A stretch of 22,024 bases of DNA, from positions 1 to 22,024 of the forward strand of contig CASBQJ010000547.1 of NCBI GenBank assembly GCA_949127705.1. Reading direction: 5' to 3'. This stretch comes from Synechococcales cyanobacterium PMM_0085 (lineage in GTDB: Bacteria; Cyanobacteriota; Cyanobacteriia; Elainellales; Elainellaceae). Shown here one piece after another: positions 6,885 through 15,263 of this stretch. How positions within the stretch are numbered: position 1 is the first letter of the stretch; each line of letters begins with the position of its first letter. Below the pieces are notes generated by a model, which was not told the DNA's origin, did no database searches, and saw only the letters and a list, made by a program, of their open reading frames with translations. Made by a program: the position numbers and the translations under genes.

Positions 6885-8651
6885 TCACGCCACAAACTCG
6901 GGTGTCCGGTTTTCCGCAAGGCTCATGATGGTCTGACGCATTTCGGCGATCGCCTGAAGTTGGAAATCGCTAGCTTCTTGGAACTGAGCCATCACCTGGG
7001 CGATCGCATCCAGCTTCTCTCTCAACCCACTAGCGCTCTCTTGCATCAGTTGGAGTGACTCTTGATAGGCATTAACTCGACCCCACAGCTCACCCGTTGA
7101 GGCTTTTTGCTCTAGCAGTTCACCCTCCCAGCGTTTGACCTCCTGCCATCGAGATTCTTGCTCTCCCCGCTGCTGGTCTACAGACCCCTGGGTTTGATCC
7201 AGCTCTTGCTGTAGAACCTGCACCTGTGACTGAGCCTGCCGAATCGCCTCGGCTAGCTCTTGCCGCAAAACATCTAGCTGATTTAAGACAGGAGCAATGT
7301 CAATGTCTTGCTCTTGTTCATCGCCTGTTGTGTTGCCTCGTCGTTTGGTTAAGACAATCTGATGTTGCTTTAAGACATCTCGACGCTCTTGCAGATTGCG
7401 CCGCTGCCCCACCAGCGTTTCATTCAGCATTTTGTAACGATCTTGCTCGTCCGCCAGCTCTGACTCTATCCGCAGGCGATCGTATTCGCTCGCTCCTTGA
7501 ATCTGCTGACTCACCTCATTGATCGTATCTTGTTGCAGGGTCAGTTCTTCTTCCTGGCTGTTGACAAAACGAGACACCTTTTCCAGATCTCCCCCCAAAT
7601 CTCGAACCACGGTTTCTAACTCTTCTAGAGACATTTTCTCTAGAGCCTCTCGATCGACCTTTGCCCCAATTTTGACCCGGTCAGAGGTCTCTGCTAAGTA
7701 GCAGAACTGCTGATGCAGGCTATCTTGCTTTTGCAGCTGAGTCACCAACGCTTGAGCATATTCTTGCTTTAGCTCCAGCGCTTTTTGGCGAGCACTCAGT
7801 TCACATTTCAGATTCTCTAGGTGCGTTTGGGCTTGCTGCCACTCTTGCCAACGCGTTTCAAACGCTTGCATTCTCTGGTCTAGATCCGTCTGAGTTTGTT
7901 GGGCAGAGGTTCGCTGCTGCTCTAAATGTTGTCCATGTTGTTCGATTACATTCTGCCGTTGAGACAGTAGGTCGAATGAGAGATTGAGCTGTTCGCGGAC
8001 TGCTTCCGTTGGGGCAATGGCTCCCGATAGCCGATTCAATAACCCTTGGATTTCTTGAGCCTTGGCATCATCTAGGACAGAGGCTTGAGATACCTGATTA
8101 AACTGCACCTGCTGCTCTTCCAGCTGGCTCATTTGCCCCTGGAGCTGTGCCCAGGCCCCTTCTAATTCTTGGCTCTTGCGCTCAAATTCGCTGCGCAGCG
8201 TGTCCACATCTTGGCGACTGGTCTCAATCTCTTGGCGCTGTTGCTCTAACCGCTCGAAATCCTCTTCCATTTGCTGGAGCTGTTCCTGTCGGGCTTCCAT
8301 CTCCAGCTCTCGACGGTTCAGCTCTTGGCTCTGATAAGTTAAAGACTGCTTCCACTGCTCAATTTCATCTTCTTGCGTCTTAGATTTCTCTTGAAATCGA
8401 GAGAAATTTTGCAAGATTTTGACCAGCTGCATCCCAGCTTCGGAGTGTCGCTGTACCTGCCGATTGCCGCTCAGCTCCACCATAACCAGGATGCCAGCCA
8501 TATAGTTAGCATCATCTGGAGCAGGAACGCTTTCATCGCCCTGTACGGCACTCCAGCTATTTTCGGAGCGCTGACAGGCTAGCAGCTTCAGCTCAGCTTT
8601 GCTGCTGCCAAGTACTCTTTTTTCTCTCTTGACTTCCGCTAGATACAGCAC
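6885..8651 (-). CDS. hmpF: Pilus motility taxis protein HmpF (coiled coil)
   Basis: 588-residue protein resembling HmpF, a filamentous-cyanobacterial protein needed for type IV pilus motility and reported to localise at cell poles. The N-terminal roughly 95 residues look globular and carry family stretches such as SSKAELKLLACQRSE, VELSGNRQVQR and LVKILQNFSRFQEK. From about residue 95 to 570 the sequence is Gln/Glu-rich heptad coiled coil (for example EIEQWKQSLTYQSQELNRRE), with breaks near 210-225, 330-350 and 430-445. No membrane segment or signal peptide is seen. Translation starts at a GTG (8649-8651); the AGAGGA about 8 bases upstream and the conserved start MLYLAEV support it. It is divergent from hmpABCDE, the chemotaxis-like module expected to control it. 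A four-unit 13-bp repeat array abuts its ribosome binding site. Confidence 0.9.
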   Translation of the reverse strand: MLYLAEVKREKRVLGSSKAELKLLACQRSENSWSAVQGDESVPAPDDANYMAGILVMVELSGNRQVQRHSEAGMQLVKILQNFSRFQEKSKTQEDEIEQWKQSLTYQSQELNRRELEMEARQEQLQQMEEDFERLEQQRQEIETSRQDVDTLRSEFERKSQELEGAWAQLQGQMSQLEEQQVQFNQVSQASVLDDAKAQEIQGLLNRLSGAIAPTEAVREQLNLSFDLLSQRQNVIEQHGQHLEQQRTSAQQTQTDLDQRMQAFETRWQEWQQAQTHLENLKCELSARQKALELKQEYAQALVTQLQKQDSLHQQFCYLAETSDRVKIGAKVDREALEKMSLEELETVVRDLGGDLEKVSRFVNSQEEELTLQQDTINEVSQQIQGASEYDRLRIESELADEQDRYKMLNETLVGQRRNLQERRDVLKQHQIVLTKRRGNTTGDEQEQDIDIAPVLNQLDVLRQELAEAIRQAQSQVQVLQQELDQTQGSVDQQRGEQESRWQEVKRWEGELLEQKASTGELWGRVNAYQESLQLMQESASGLREKLDAIAQVMAQFQEASDFQLQAIAEMRQTIMSLAENRTPEFVA

Positions 8652-8664
8652 GCCAATATCCTCT

Positions 8665-8716
8665 TCTGTGTCTATGCTCTGTGTCTATGCTCTGTGTCTA
8701 TGCTCAGTGTCTATGC
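8665..8716. repeat. Four 13-bp tandem repeats at the hmpF ribosome binding site
   Basis: TCTGTGTCTATGC occurs three times (8665-8677, 8678-8690, 8691-8703), then once as TCAGTGTCTATGC (8704-8716), and TCAG follows. The first base on the hmpF side lies 13 bases from the GTG start, so the array ends at the AGAGGA ribosome binding site and would form the hmpF leader. Near-identical tandem copies like this can change in number by slippage. Confidence 0.92.
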
Positions 8717-8885
8717 TCAGTTCACGACAGATTTTAGCGCGTTCTCCTAGTTTGAGGCTGCGATCGCGTTTGCTATCAGCCCTCAATCGGTTGGTGGCCA
8801 CATCAGAGATCCATTTACCTCAGAACCATCGGACTGAGAGCGATCGCCTGATCCACTCGCCGTTCGCGTTTGAGAACAGGATATA

Positions 8886-8923
8886 CCTAAAAATACTCTA
8901 CCTTAAGGAGCAGAGAGTTTAGG
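8886..8923. repeat. Bulged hairpin in the hmpF-hmpA gap
   Basis: CCTAA (8886-8890) and ACTCT (8895-8899) pair with AGAGT (8914-8918) and TTAGG (8919-8923). This gives a 10-bp stem with a four-base AAAT bulge and a 14-base loop that contains the palindrome CCTTAAGG. There is no T tract after it. Function unknown. Confidence 0.4.
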
Positions 8924-9262
8924 CAGTCAAGCATTTTGCCTTTTCCGATCACCTTTGGGATCAAATGTAGCACCATCACCCCATCAAGGTGGCTAGAGAA
9001 TCGCATATAGCTGCTCTACTTTATGTAAATCCAATAATAACTGCAGACTGAGTACATGCAGCAGATATGAGGTGTGATATTTTTCAGTTTTTTGGATTAT
9101 TTGTCGGCTGGTGAAAAGAGCGGCGCACTCGTCTTGATCGCTGCAGCCTCAGCTGCATTTCACTAGGTGTGCCGATTTTGAAGAGTTTCAACAGAGAGCT
9201 ATAGTGAGAAGACAATGCAAGCTTTATCCGCAATTGCAGTGCCACTTAACCGTGTAATCTGA

Positions 9263-9296
9263 AGAGATGAGAGTTCGAGAGAGATGAGAGTTCGAG
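9263..9296. repeat. 17-bp tandem duplication
   Basis: AGAGATGAGAGTTCGAG occurs twice in direct succession (9263-9279 and 9280-9296) without mismatch. It lies in non-coding DNA between hmpF and hmpA. Confidence 0.9.
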
Positions 9297-9564
9297 GTTG
9301 AATTGTGTCGGGGCTGGTTGCTGGCGCTGACCAGAGGCGGTAGCGACAGCCAATTCGGCAAACATCTGAACTCAGGTCGTTTATAGGCAGCTTCGTTTTT
9401 TGCTTCAAGTTTCAGCTGGGAAATATTTAGCCGCTCTAGCACCCGACCCAGCCCAGCTTTCAGTAATTTTGCTCAGATCCTGTCTATTTGCTGAAGCAAT
9501 TGGGGAATCCTAGAGCCAACTAGATCAACCTAAACCAAGTCCATGTTGAGAACTGTAGTTTTAG

Positions 9565-9675
9565 CCCTCACCCCCAGCCCCTCTCCCAAAGGGCGAGGGG
9601 AGCCGAAAAAGCTTTCAAAGTCCCTCTCCCAGGGAGAGGGCTTAAAGCCTTCGGCATACATGAAAAGGGTGAGGG
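9565..9675. repeat. Composite palindromic repeat, about 111 bp
   Basis: Outer arms CCCTCACCC (9565-9573) and GGGTGAGGG (9667-9675) enclose two hairpins. The first pairs CCCCTC and CCC with GGG and GAGGGG (9578-9600); the second is CCCTCTCCC-A-GGGAGAGGG (9622-9640). This architecture is that of a dispersed non-coding repeat met in many bacterial genomes. One frame reads LTPSPSPKGRG, a peptide often misannotated from such repeats. It lies 157 bases upstream of hmpA. Confidence 0.8.
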
Positions 9676-9831
9676 AAACTCTGGGTTTTAAGCCTAGACG
9701 AGGTTTAATTCCATCTCGACGCCTCCAACCTTGTCGATTAAGCCATAGAATCTGATATTTTTTGTGGGTGCCTTGGGCTTAGACAGACTGGCTTAATATC
9801 TCAAATGTCTCCAGGAGAATAATTTGGCTGC

Positions 9832-11151
9832 ATGCAAGGTAACTTGAGTGAGATTGATATCCGCAGTATCCTACAGCTCATTGAGTTGGGTCAACGAACA
9901 GGTGAGCTGCTGGTGGAAGCCTATGGCTCGTCTTGGACAGGGCCATCGGGAGACGGGTTGTCGGGTGGAAGCGCTTTATGGAATCGGGTTACAAAAGCCG
10001 CCGAAAAGTCCTGGTTCGTTTTCTTTCTAAACGGGCAAATTATTTATGCTGGAGATGCAAAAGGAAATTTGCAGCGCCTGCGCGATCATTTACGGCGCTA
10101 CAAGTTAGAAAAGGCGCTGGGTTCAGTGAGTGAGTCAGCGGCGATCGCTACCACCAATGCTCCAGAATATGGACATCTGTGGGCATTGCTAGAAAACCGG
10201 ACGTTGACCCCGGCTCAAGGCCGTAGCATCATCCAAAGCATGGTACACGAAACCTTGTTCGACTTGCTGAGCTTGCATCACGGATCTTTTATATTTGAGG
10301 TTAGCTCTGCCCTATCTCCCCAATTGACCACCCTGGAGATTGGTCCTCTAGTCATGAAAATCATGAAGCAGGTACAGCAGTGGAAACGGTTCCATCCACA
10401 AATTCAGTCGCCCGACCAATGTCCGGCGATCGCCAATCCTGACCAGCTCCGGGCCACACTCAAAGCCAGCACCTTTCAAACCCTCACGACCTGGATGGAT
10501 AGCAAAACATCCATCCGCCAAATTGCCCGCTACCTAAACCGCGACATTCTCACCGTTGCCCGTGTCGTTTACCCCTACGTCCAGCAGGGATTAGTGCAAT
10601 TACTGAATCCCTCACCTGATCTGGCACCCAGCTTGGAGCTAGCTCGTCCTAACCGCGTGCCTCGAGTGGTTTGTATCGACGATGGCGTCGCTATCCGTCA
10701 AACTGTAGAAGATATTCTGCAACAGCATGGCTATGAGGTATCCTCTATTGGCAATCCCCTGAAGGCACTGAGCCTAGTATTTCAATTGAAGCCTGATCTA
10801 ATTTTGTGTGATATTTCAATGCCTGAACTGGATGGCTACGAAATTTCCGCCATGCTGCGCAAATCGACCGTCTTTCGCCAAACCCCAATCGTCATGCTGA
10901 CCGGGCGAGAAGGGTTTATTGACCGCGTTAGAGCCAGAATGGTAGGAGCCACAGACTACCTGACAAAGCCATTTGGTGAGTACGAACTGCTCACCTTAGT
11001 CGAAAAGTACGTCGGGCCTGGAGATCCCGCCCACCCCACCTTTGAAAAATTGCTGGCGGCAGACCTCGAAAGTGAGTTAGAACTTGATATGACTGACGTG
11101 TCTCCACCAATCTCTACCTCTGCTGGTAGTGGACAATCAAGGCAGGGTTAA
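9832..11151 (+). CDS. hmpA: PatA-type response regulator HmpA
   Basis: 439-residue output regulator of the chemotaxis-like cluster, homologous to PilG/PixG/PatA. The N-terminal PatA domain (DUF4388 type) starts MQGNLSEIDIRSILQLIELG and runs to about residue 130, with FVFFLNGQIIYAGD inside. A helical middle part follows. A receiver domain spans roughly residues 277-395, with acidic pair Asp283-Asp284 (VVCIDDG), phospho-acceptor Asp327 (LILCDISMPELDG), the switch threonine in VMLTGRE and lysine in LTKPF. There is no DNA-binding domain, so it probably acts by protein contacts, as expected for pilus control. AGGAGA lies upstream of the ATG but about 13 bases away, rather far. It is the first gene of the hmpA-E set; 131 bases separate it from hmpB. 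Confidence 0.9.
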   Translation: MQGNLSEIDIRSILQLIELGQRTGELLVEAYGSSWTGPSGDGLSGGSALWNRVTKAAEKSWFVFFLNGQIIYAGDAKGNLQRLRDHLRRYKLEKALGSVSESAAIATTNAPEYGHLWALLENRTLTPAQGRSIIQSMVHETLFDLLSLHHGSFIFEVSSALSPQLTTLEIGPLVMKIMKQVQQWKRFHPQIQSPDQCPAIANPDQLRATLKASTFQTLTTWMDSKTSIRQIARYLNRDILTVARVVYPYVQQGLVQLLNPSPDLAPSLELARPNRVPRVVCIDDGVAIRQTVEDILQQHGYEVSSIGNPLKALSLVFQLKPDLILCDISMPELDGYEISAMLRKSTVFRQTPIVMLTGREGFIDRVRARMVGATDYLTKPFGEYELLTLVEKYVGPGDPAHPTFEKLLAADLESELELDMTDVSPPISTSAGSGQSRQG

Positions 11152-11282
11152 ACGCACATAGCCAATCGAGGTTAAGATTCAGACTAAATTCAATCATTAA
11201 AGTAGCATTAGGGATGCCAAAACTTCACGCTAGGAATTTTTATTTGGTGACTTCTATCTTTATAGTTACAGCGTAAGGAGTT

Positions 11283-11648
11283 ATGAGCACAGTTTTGGTT
11301 GTAGAAGACAGCGTGACCCAGCGGGCGATGATTACAGATCTGCTCAAAGGCAGTGGTCTGAATGTCACTATTGCGAGTGATGGGGTAGAAGCTTTAGAAA
11401 AAATCGAAGGTCATTCACCCGACCTCGTCGTGTTAGATATCGTCATGCCTCGGATGAATGGGTACGAAGTCTGTCGTCAGATCAAAGCGAATCCAAAAAC
11501 TCAAAACATTCCTGTCGTGATGTGTTCCTCAAAAGGCGAAGAATTTGATCGATACTGGGGCATGAAGCAGGGGGCAGATGCCTACATTGCCAAGCCGTTC
11601 CAGCCGACTGAGTTGGTGGGCACGGTAAAGCAACTGTTGCGAGGATAG
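11283..11648 (+). CDS. hmpB: CheY-like single-domain response regulator HmpB
   Basis: 121-residue stand-alone receiver of the PilH/PixH kind. The acidic pocket is formed by Glu8-Asp9 (VVEDS), phospho-acceptor is Asp52 (VVLDIVMPRMNG), the switch residue is a serine in MCSSKGEE, and the lysine is in IAKPF. The stretch KGEEFDRYWGMKQGADAY is typical of this subgroup. It is expected to be phosphorylated by HmpE and to steer or dampen pilus activity, but which of these is not shown by sequence. AAGGAG ends only 2 bases before the ATG, an unusually short spacing that may lower translation. The next gene starts 11 bases after its stop. Confidence 0.93.
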   Translation: MSTVLVVEDSVTQRAMITDLLKGSGLNVTIASDGVEALEKIEGHSPDLVVLDIVMPRMNGYEVCRQIKANPKTQNIPVVMCSSKGEEFDRYWGMKQGADAYIAKPFQPTELVGTVKQLLRG

Positions 11649-11659
11649 AGGTAGAGTAC

Positions 11660-12190
11660 ATGATAGGCAATTCGGATTTTCTAACGGGTCGAGGGCAAGA
11701 TCAAGGAGCAGAGTTTCAGGAGCTAGAAAGCCCTGAGGGGGAGTTGCATCTGAGGTTTTTCGTGGCATCAGGCGACGAGTTTGCTTTACCAGCGGTAGGG
11801 ATTAAAGAGGTAATTGCTTCACCGCCCGACCGGATTACGCCCATCCCAAACGTCTCTCCGCTATTATTAGGTACTCTTAATGTGCGCGGGCGAGTAGTCT
11901 GGGTGGCTGATTTAGGCCAATTTTTGGGAGACTCTACTCCGTTGAGTACCGATCGCCCAGAAATTTCTGTGATTGCAGTCGAAGACCAAGATACGATGTT
12001 GGGCCTGGCCGTAGACCGGATCAACGAAATGGATTGGCTCAGTATTGATGACGTACAGATGCCGATCAACATTCCAGATGGGATGGCTCCATTTATTCGA
12101 GGCGAGTGGACGCTTGTCAACGAGAATAGTCGATTCCTCAGGCTGTTAGACCAAGTCGCGATTCTTCGCTCGGCGCGGTGGGCAGCCTAA
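11660..12190 (+). CDS. hmpC: CheW-like adaptor HmpC
   Basis: 176-residue CheW-domain protein that should couple the HmpD transducer to the HmpE kinase. The CheW fold covers about residues 28-170, with LHLRFFVASGDEFALP, the ligand-groove stretch GIKEVIASPPDRITPIPNVS, LGTLNVRGRVVWVADLGQFLG and the C-terminal LLDQVAIL. The first roughly 25 residues are extra and polar. It begins 11 bases after hmpB, with a GAGG-type ribosome binding site overlapping the hmpB stop region, and ends 44 bases before hmpD, so B-C-D are probably one transcript. Homologues are PilI and PixI. Confidence 0.93.
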   Translation: MIGNSDFLTGRGQDQGAEFQELESPEGELHLRFFVASGDEFALPAVGIKEVIASPPDRITPIPNVSPLLLGTLNVRGRVVWVADLGQFLGDSTPLSTDRPEISVIAVEDQDTMLGLAVDRINEMDWLSIDDVQMPINIPDGMAPFIRGEWTLVNENSRFLRLLDQVAILRSARWAA

Positions 12191-12234
12191 ACGTTTAGCA
12201 CATTCGGATACTTGCATGGGCAAGGAGAGGGCAA

Positions 12235-15057
12235 ATGGGATCAAGCAGTGAGTACGCACAAGACTATCAACAGGCTGAAAAAGCTTACATGCAGGCGAAG
12301 TATGAGGACGCTGCTGCCATCATCGATCGCCTCGTCGAAAGCCACCCCGATGAGCCGAATGTTCGGCTGCTGCGGGGACATATCTATTGCTATGGGTTGC
12401 AGCAATATGCGATCGCCCGAGAGCAGTATCAGTCGGTTTTGAGTCTCACTACCGATCCAGAATATCTAGACTATGCCAACAGTGGACTGGCAACCATCAG
12501 CCAATTTGGCGGCGATGATGAACCCACTGGGCAAGAAGAGTCGTTTGAGGCAGAGTCGTTTGGGGCGGATGAGTTTACCGATGGCGGATTTGCCGATGGC
12601 GGGTTTGTCGGCAGCGGCTTTGCCAACGATAGCTTTGCCGATATTGATGACGATTTTCTGAGCACCACCGACACGGCTCAGTCTTCCTTTGATCCCAATG
12701 ATGAGTTTACAAACGCGTTCAGTTTTGACAACCTTGACCTTGACAATCCCGACGGTTTCTCAGGTGAATCCTTATCATCTACCCCTGAGTTAGATAATCC
12801 GTTTGCGCTCAGCAGCGATAATGAATCTGCCAGCCCCTACAGCACCACTAACGATCCGTTTACCTTCAACCAGTCTGCTGAGACATCGGCACAGTCTTCT
12901 GACGTCTTCGATAGCGCCTACTCTGCCTTTCCTGAGCTAGACGATGAAAATTTTGCATCCCTAGAGGATGCGGATCGGCTTTCCAGTTCAGATCCCTACA
13001 CGACCCCGTCGTTTGACTCTAATTCTACTTATTCGTTTCCAAGCACAGCGGCAGATCAGGCAGATACTAGCCCTAGTCGTGGGGGAGAAGACACGTTCTT
13101 TATGATGCCGGAAGAGTTTGAGGCTGCTGCTCAGGCTGAGTCCAGATTTGGCTATGACAACTCCGACAGGTCAGGTGCGCCAACGTTTGGGGCTGATACA
13201 CCGGAGCTGGATGAGAGCACTTATGTGTCGCCATTTAACAGTGGCTTTGAGCTAGATGAGCTAGATGACTTGAATGATTTTGCCACCACGGGCAACTCAG
13301 GCGTCAATTCTAGCAGTGCTGCGAGCAGCGCCGATTTTTTAGATGAGTTTGACGAGTTCGACGATTTGGGCAGTTTGCCCGATTTTGAGATCAATCAGTC
13401 GGCTGAATTTACTAGCCCTTCGGTAGGGGGATCCGGGTTTGGGAGCATGGACAGAGGAGATTTTTCCTCAAGCAATGGCGGATTTGATCTGACAGACGGG
13501 ATCGATCAGTCTGTGATTCGGGAAGACGAAATCTTTAGCATTTCTGGGACGTCTGATGCACTGCCCATGTTTGCCCAAATGGATGGCCGGACTATAGAGG
13601 CAGAAGTAGCCGTAGAGCAGGGCTGGCTGGCGTTTGTGGAAAATGCGCCGTTGGCAACTAAGCGCTGGATTGTGGCGGGAGCTACTGGGGTAGTGTCGAT
13701 GCTGGCTGTGGCGGTTGTAGGCAATTTAGCCTCTAACTTTTTTGTGGCCGAAGAAGACAAGCCCACGGTGGTGCCCTATACCCAGCAGACGGGGCTGATT
13801 ATGGCGGCGGCGGCGGGTTTGTTTGGGGCTGGTACTGCCGCCACATTAACCTGGGCTACCTCGAAGCAAATTAGGCGATCGCTAGTCGATTTGCAGGCTC
13901 AGTTTGATTCGGTGTCGCAGGGCAACTTGGGGGCACGAGCAACGGTCTACGCCGAAGATGAGCTGGGTCAATTGGCGACCGGGTTTAACCAGATGGCACG
14001 GGTGATTTTTACTACTACCAGCGAAGCTCAACGCAAGGCAGAGGAGCAAGAACAGGCAAAAGAAGACTTGCAGCGCCAGGTGATTCGCCTCCTAGACGAT
14101 GTAGAAGGAGCCGCTCGTGGAGACCTGACGGTGCAGGCCGAGGTGACGGCAGACGTGCTGGGTGCAGTAGCTGATTCGTTTAACTTGACCATTCAAAACC
14201 TGCGAGAAATTGTGCAGCAGGTGAAACAGGCCACCCGACAGGTGAGTAAGAGTTCTACTGAGAATGAAATCTTTGCGCGATCGCTCTCCTCCGATGCCTT
14301 GCGCCAAGCCGAGGAGCTGGCCGTTACTCTCAACTCAGTGCAGGTCATGACCGACTCAATTCAGCGGGTGGCAGAAAGCGCCCGTGAAGCAGAGGAAGTG
14401 GCGCGTTCAGCGTCGGCCACCGCGCTCAAAGGCGGTGAAGCGGTGGAGCGAACTGTATCAGGGATTTTGGAAATTCGCGAAACAGTGGCCGAAACAACTC
14501 GCAAAGTGAAGCGGCTAGCCGAATCATCTCAGGAAATTTCCAAAATTGTGGCGTTGATTTCGGCGATCGCCTCCCGCACCAACTTATTGGCATTGAACGC
14601 TAGTATTGAGGCAGCACGAGCTGGAGAAGCTGGACGGGGCTTCGCCATTGTGGCCGACGAGGTACGCCAGCTGGCCGACCGAGCCGCCAAAGCCTCCAAG
14701 GAAATTGAACAGATCGTTTTGCAAATTCAGGGTGAAACCGGGTCGGTGATGACCGCCATGGAAGAAGGGACTCAGCAGGTGATTGAGGGCACCCGTCTGG
14801 CCGAACAGGCCAAGCGATCGCTCGAAGACATCATTCAGGTATCTAACCGGATTGATGTGCTGGTGCGCTCTATTACTGCCGATACTGTAGAGCAAACCGA
14901 AACGTCCCGGGCTGTAGCTCAGGTCATGCAGTCGGTTGAGTTAACCGCTCAAGAAACATCGCAAGAGGCACAGCGGGTATCTGGGTCGTTGCAAAGCTTA
15001 GTGGGTGTGGCGCGCGACTTACTCAATTCGGTAGAACGCTTCCGAGTAGAAAAATAG
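12235..15057 (+). CDS. hmpD: Methyl-accepting chemotaxis-like transducer HmpD
   Basis: 940-residue transducer of the PilJ kind. Residues 1-80 look like tetratricopeptide repeats (YQQAEKAYMQAKYEDAAAII). Residues about 90-440 are acidic, Ser/Asp/Phe-rich and probably disordered. Two hydrophobic segments (about 478-504 and 519-542) are separated by only about 15 residues, so there is almost no periplasmic domain. Two HAMP-like units follow (about 543-593 and 615-663), then the MCP signalling helix pair with the hairpin tip at about 779-816 (TNLLALNASIEAARAGEAG, GRGFAIVADEVRQLADR). With no GAF or large sensor domain, input probably arises inside the cell or from the membrane. AGGAGAGG before the ATG supports the start. 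HmpC should link the tip to HmpE. 206 bases separate it from hmpE. Confidence 0.92.
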   Translation: MGSSSEYAQDYQQAEKAYMQAKYEDAAAIIDRLVESHPDEPNVRLLRGHIYCYGLQQYAIAREQYQSVLSLTTDPEYLDYANSGLATISQFGGDDEPTGQEESFEAESFGADEFTDGGFADGGFVGSGFANDSFADIDDDFLSTTDTAQSSFDPNDEFTNAFSFDNLDLDNPDGFSGESLSSTPELDNPFALSSDNESASPYSTTNDPFTFNQSAETSAQSSDVFDSAYSAFPELDDENFASLEDADRLSSSDPYTTPSFDSNSTYSFPSTAADQADTSPSRGGEDTFFMMPEEFEAAAQAESRFGYDNSDRSGAPTFGADTPELDESTYVSPFNSGFELDELDDLNDFATTGNSGVNSSSAASSADFLDEFDEFDDLGSLPDFEINQSAEFTSPSVGGSGFGSMDRGDFSSSNGGFDLTDGIDQSVIREDEIFSISGTSDALPMFAQMDGRTIEAEVAVEQGWLAFVENAPLATKRWIVAGATGVVSMLAVAVVGNLASNFFVAEEDKPTVVPYTQQTGLIMAAAAGLFGAGTAATLTWATSKQIRRSLVDLQAQFDSVSQGNLGARATVYAEDELGQLATGFNQMARVIFTTTSEAQRKAEEQEQAKEDLQRQVIRLLDDVEGAARGDLTVQAEVTADVLGAVADSFNLTIQNLREIVQQVKQATRQVSKSSTENEIFARSLSSDALRQAEELAVTLNSVQVMTDSIQRVAESAREAEEVARSASATALKGGEAVERTVSGILEIRETVAETTRKVKRLAESSQEISKIVALISAIASRTNLLALNASIEAARAGEAGRGFAIVADEVRQLADRAAKASKEIEQIVLQIQGETGSVMTAMEEGTQQVIEGTRLAEQAKRSLEDIIQVSNRIDVLVRSITADTVEQTETSRAVAQVMQSVELTAQETSQEAQRVSGSLQSLVGVARDLLNSVERFRVEK

Positions 15058-15166
15058 GCGCGGCGGCTAGCTGAGGCTCAGCCTCTGCGTGAAAAACCTT
15101 GTCGTTTGAGAAAAAACGATTGGGTTGATCGGCTAAATTGCGGAATCGGGTACATTAAGTAGCAAT

Positions 15167-15192
15167 ATTAGGTAACTTGATTAGGTAACTTG
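15167..15192. repeat. 13-bp direct tandem repeat upstream of hmpE
   Basis: ATTAGGTAACTTG occurs at 15167-15179 and again directly after at 15180-15192, in the 206-base hmpD-hmpE gap, 72 bases before the hmpE start. A HIP1 octamer lies at about 15231-15238. It could be a binding site for a regulator of hmpE or chance slippage. Confidence 0.85.
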
Positions 15193-15263
15193 GGATTTTC
15201 TCCCGCCTAATCGGGCATTTCAATTATTGGGCGATCGCCCTACGCATTCAGAGGGACACTGCT

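Larger units (their letters stand above)
8652..9831. other. hmpF-hmpA divergent intergenic region, 1.18 kb
   Basis: Long non-coding stretch between the divergent hmpF and hmpA genes, which should hold both promoters. It contains the 13-bp repeat array (8665-8716), a hairpin (8886-8923), a 17-bp duplication (9263-9296) and a composite palindromic repeat (9565-9675). A possible but poor hmpA promoter is TTGGGC at 9773-9778 with TAATAT at 9794-9799, a 15-base spacer. Short open frames here on either strand look like no family; one of them is only the translation of the composite repeat. Confidence 0.7.

Noticed and set aside
8665..8720. Possible CRISPR array
   Set aside because: The 13-bp units are directly adjacent with no spacers, and no cas genes are nearby.
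8599..8922. 107-codon plus-strand frame at the hmpF start
   Set aside because: Overlaps the hmpF 5' end antisense and runs through the 13-bp repeats (giving a Ser/Val/Cys/Leu repeat); no homology visible.
9199..9442. Small minus-strand frames in the hmpF-hmpA gap
   Set aside because: Two overlapping frames of about 70 codons in different registers, no ribosome binding site, no family; one crosses the 17-bp duplication.
9543..9755. 70-codon plus-strand frame reading LTPSPSPKGRG
   Set aside because: This is the translation of the composite palindromic repeat at 9565-9675, a known source of false gene calls.
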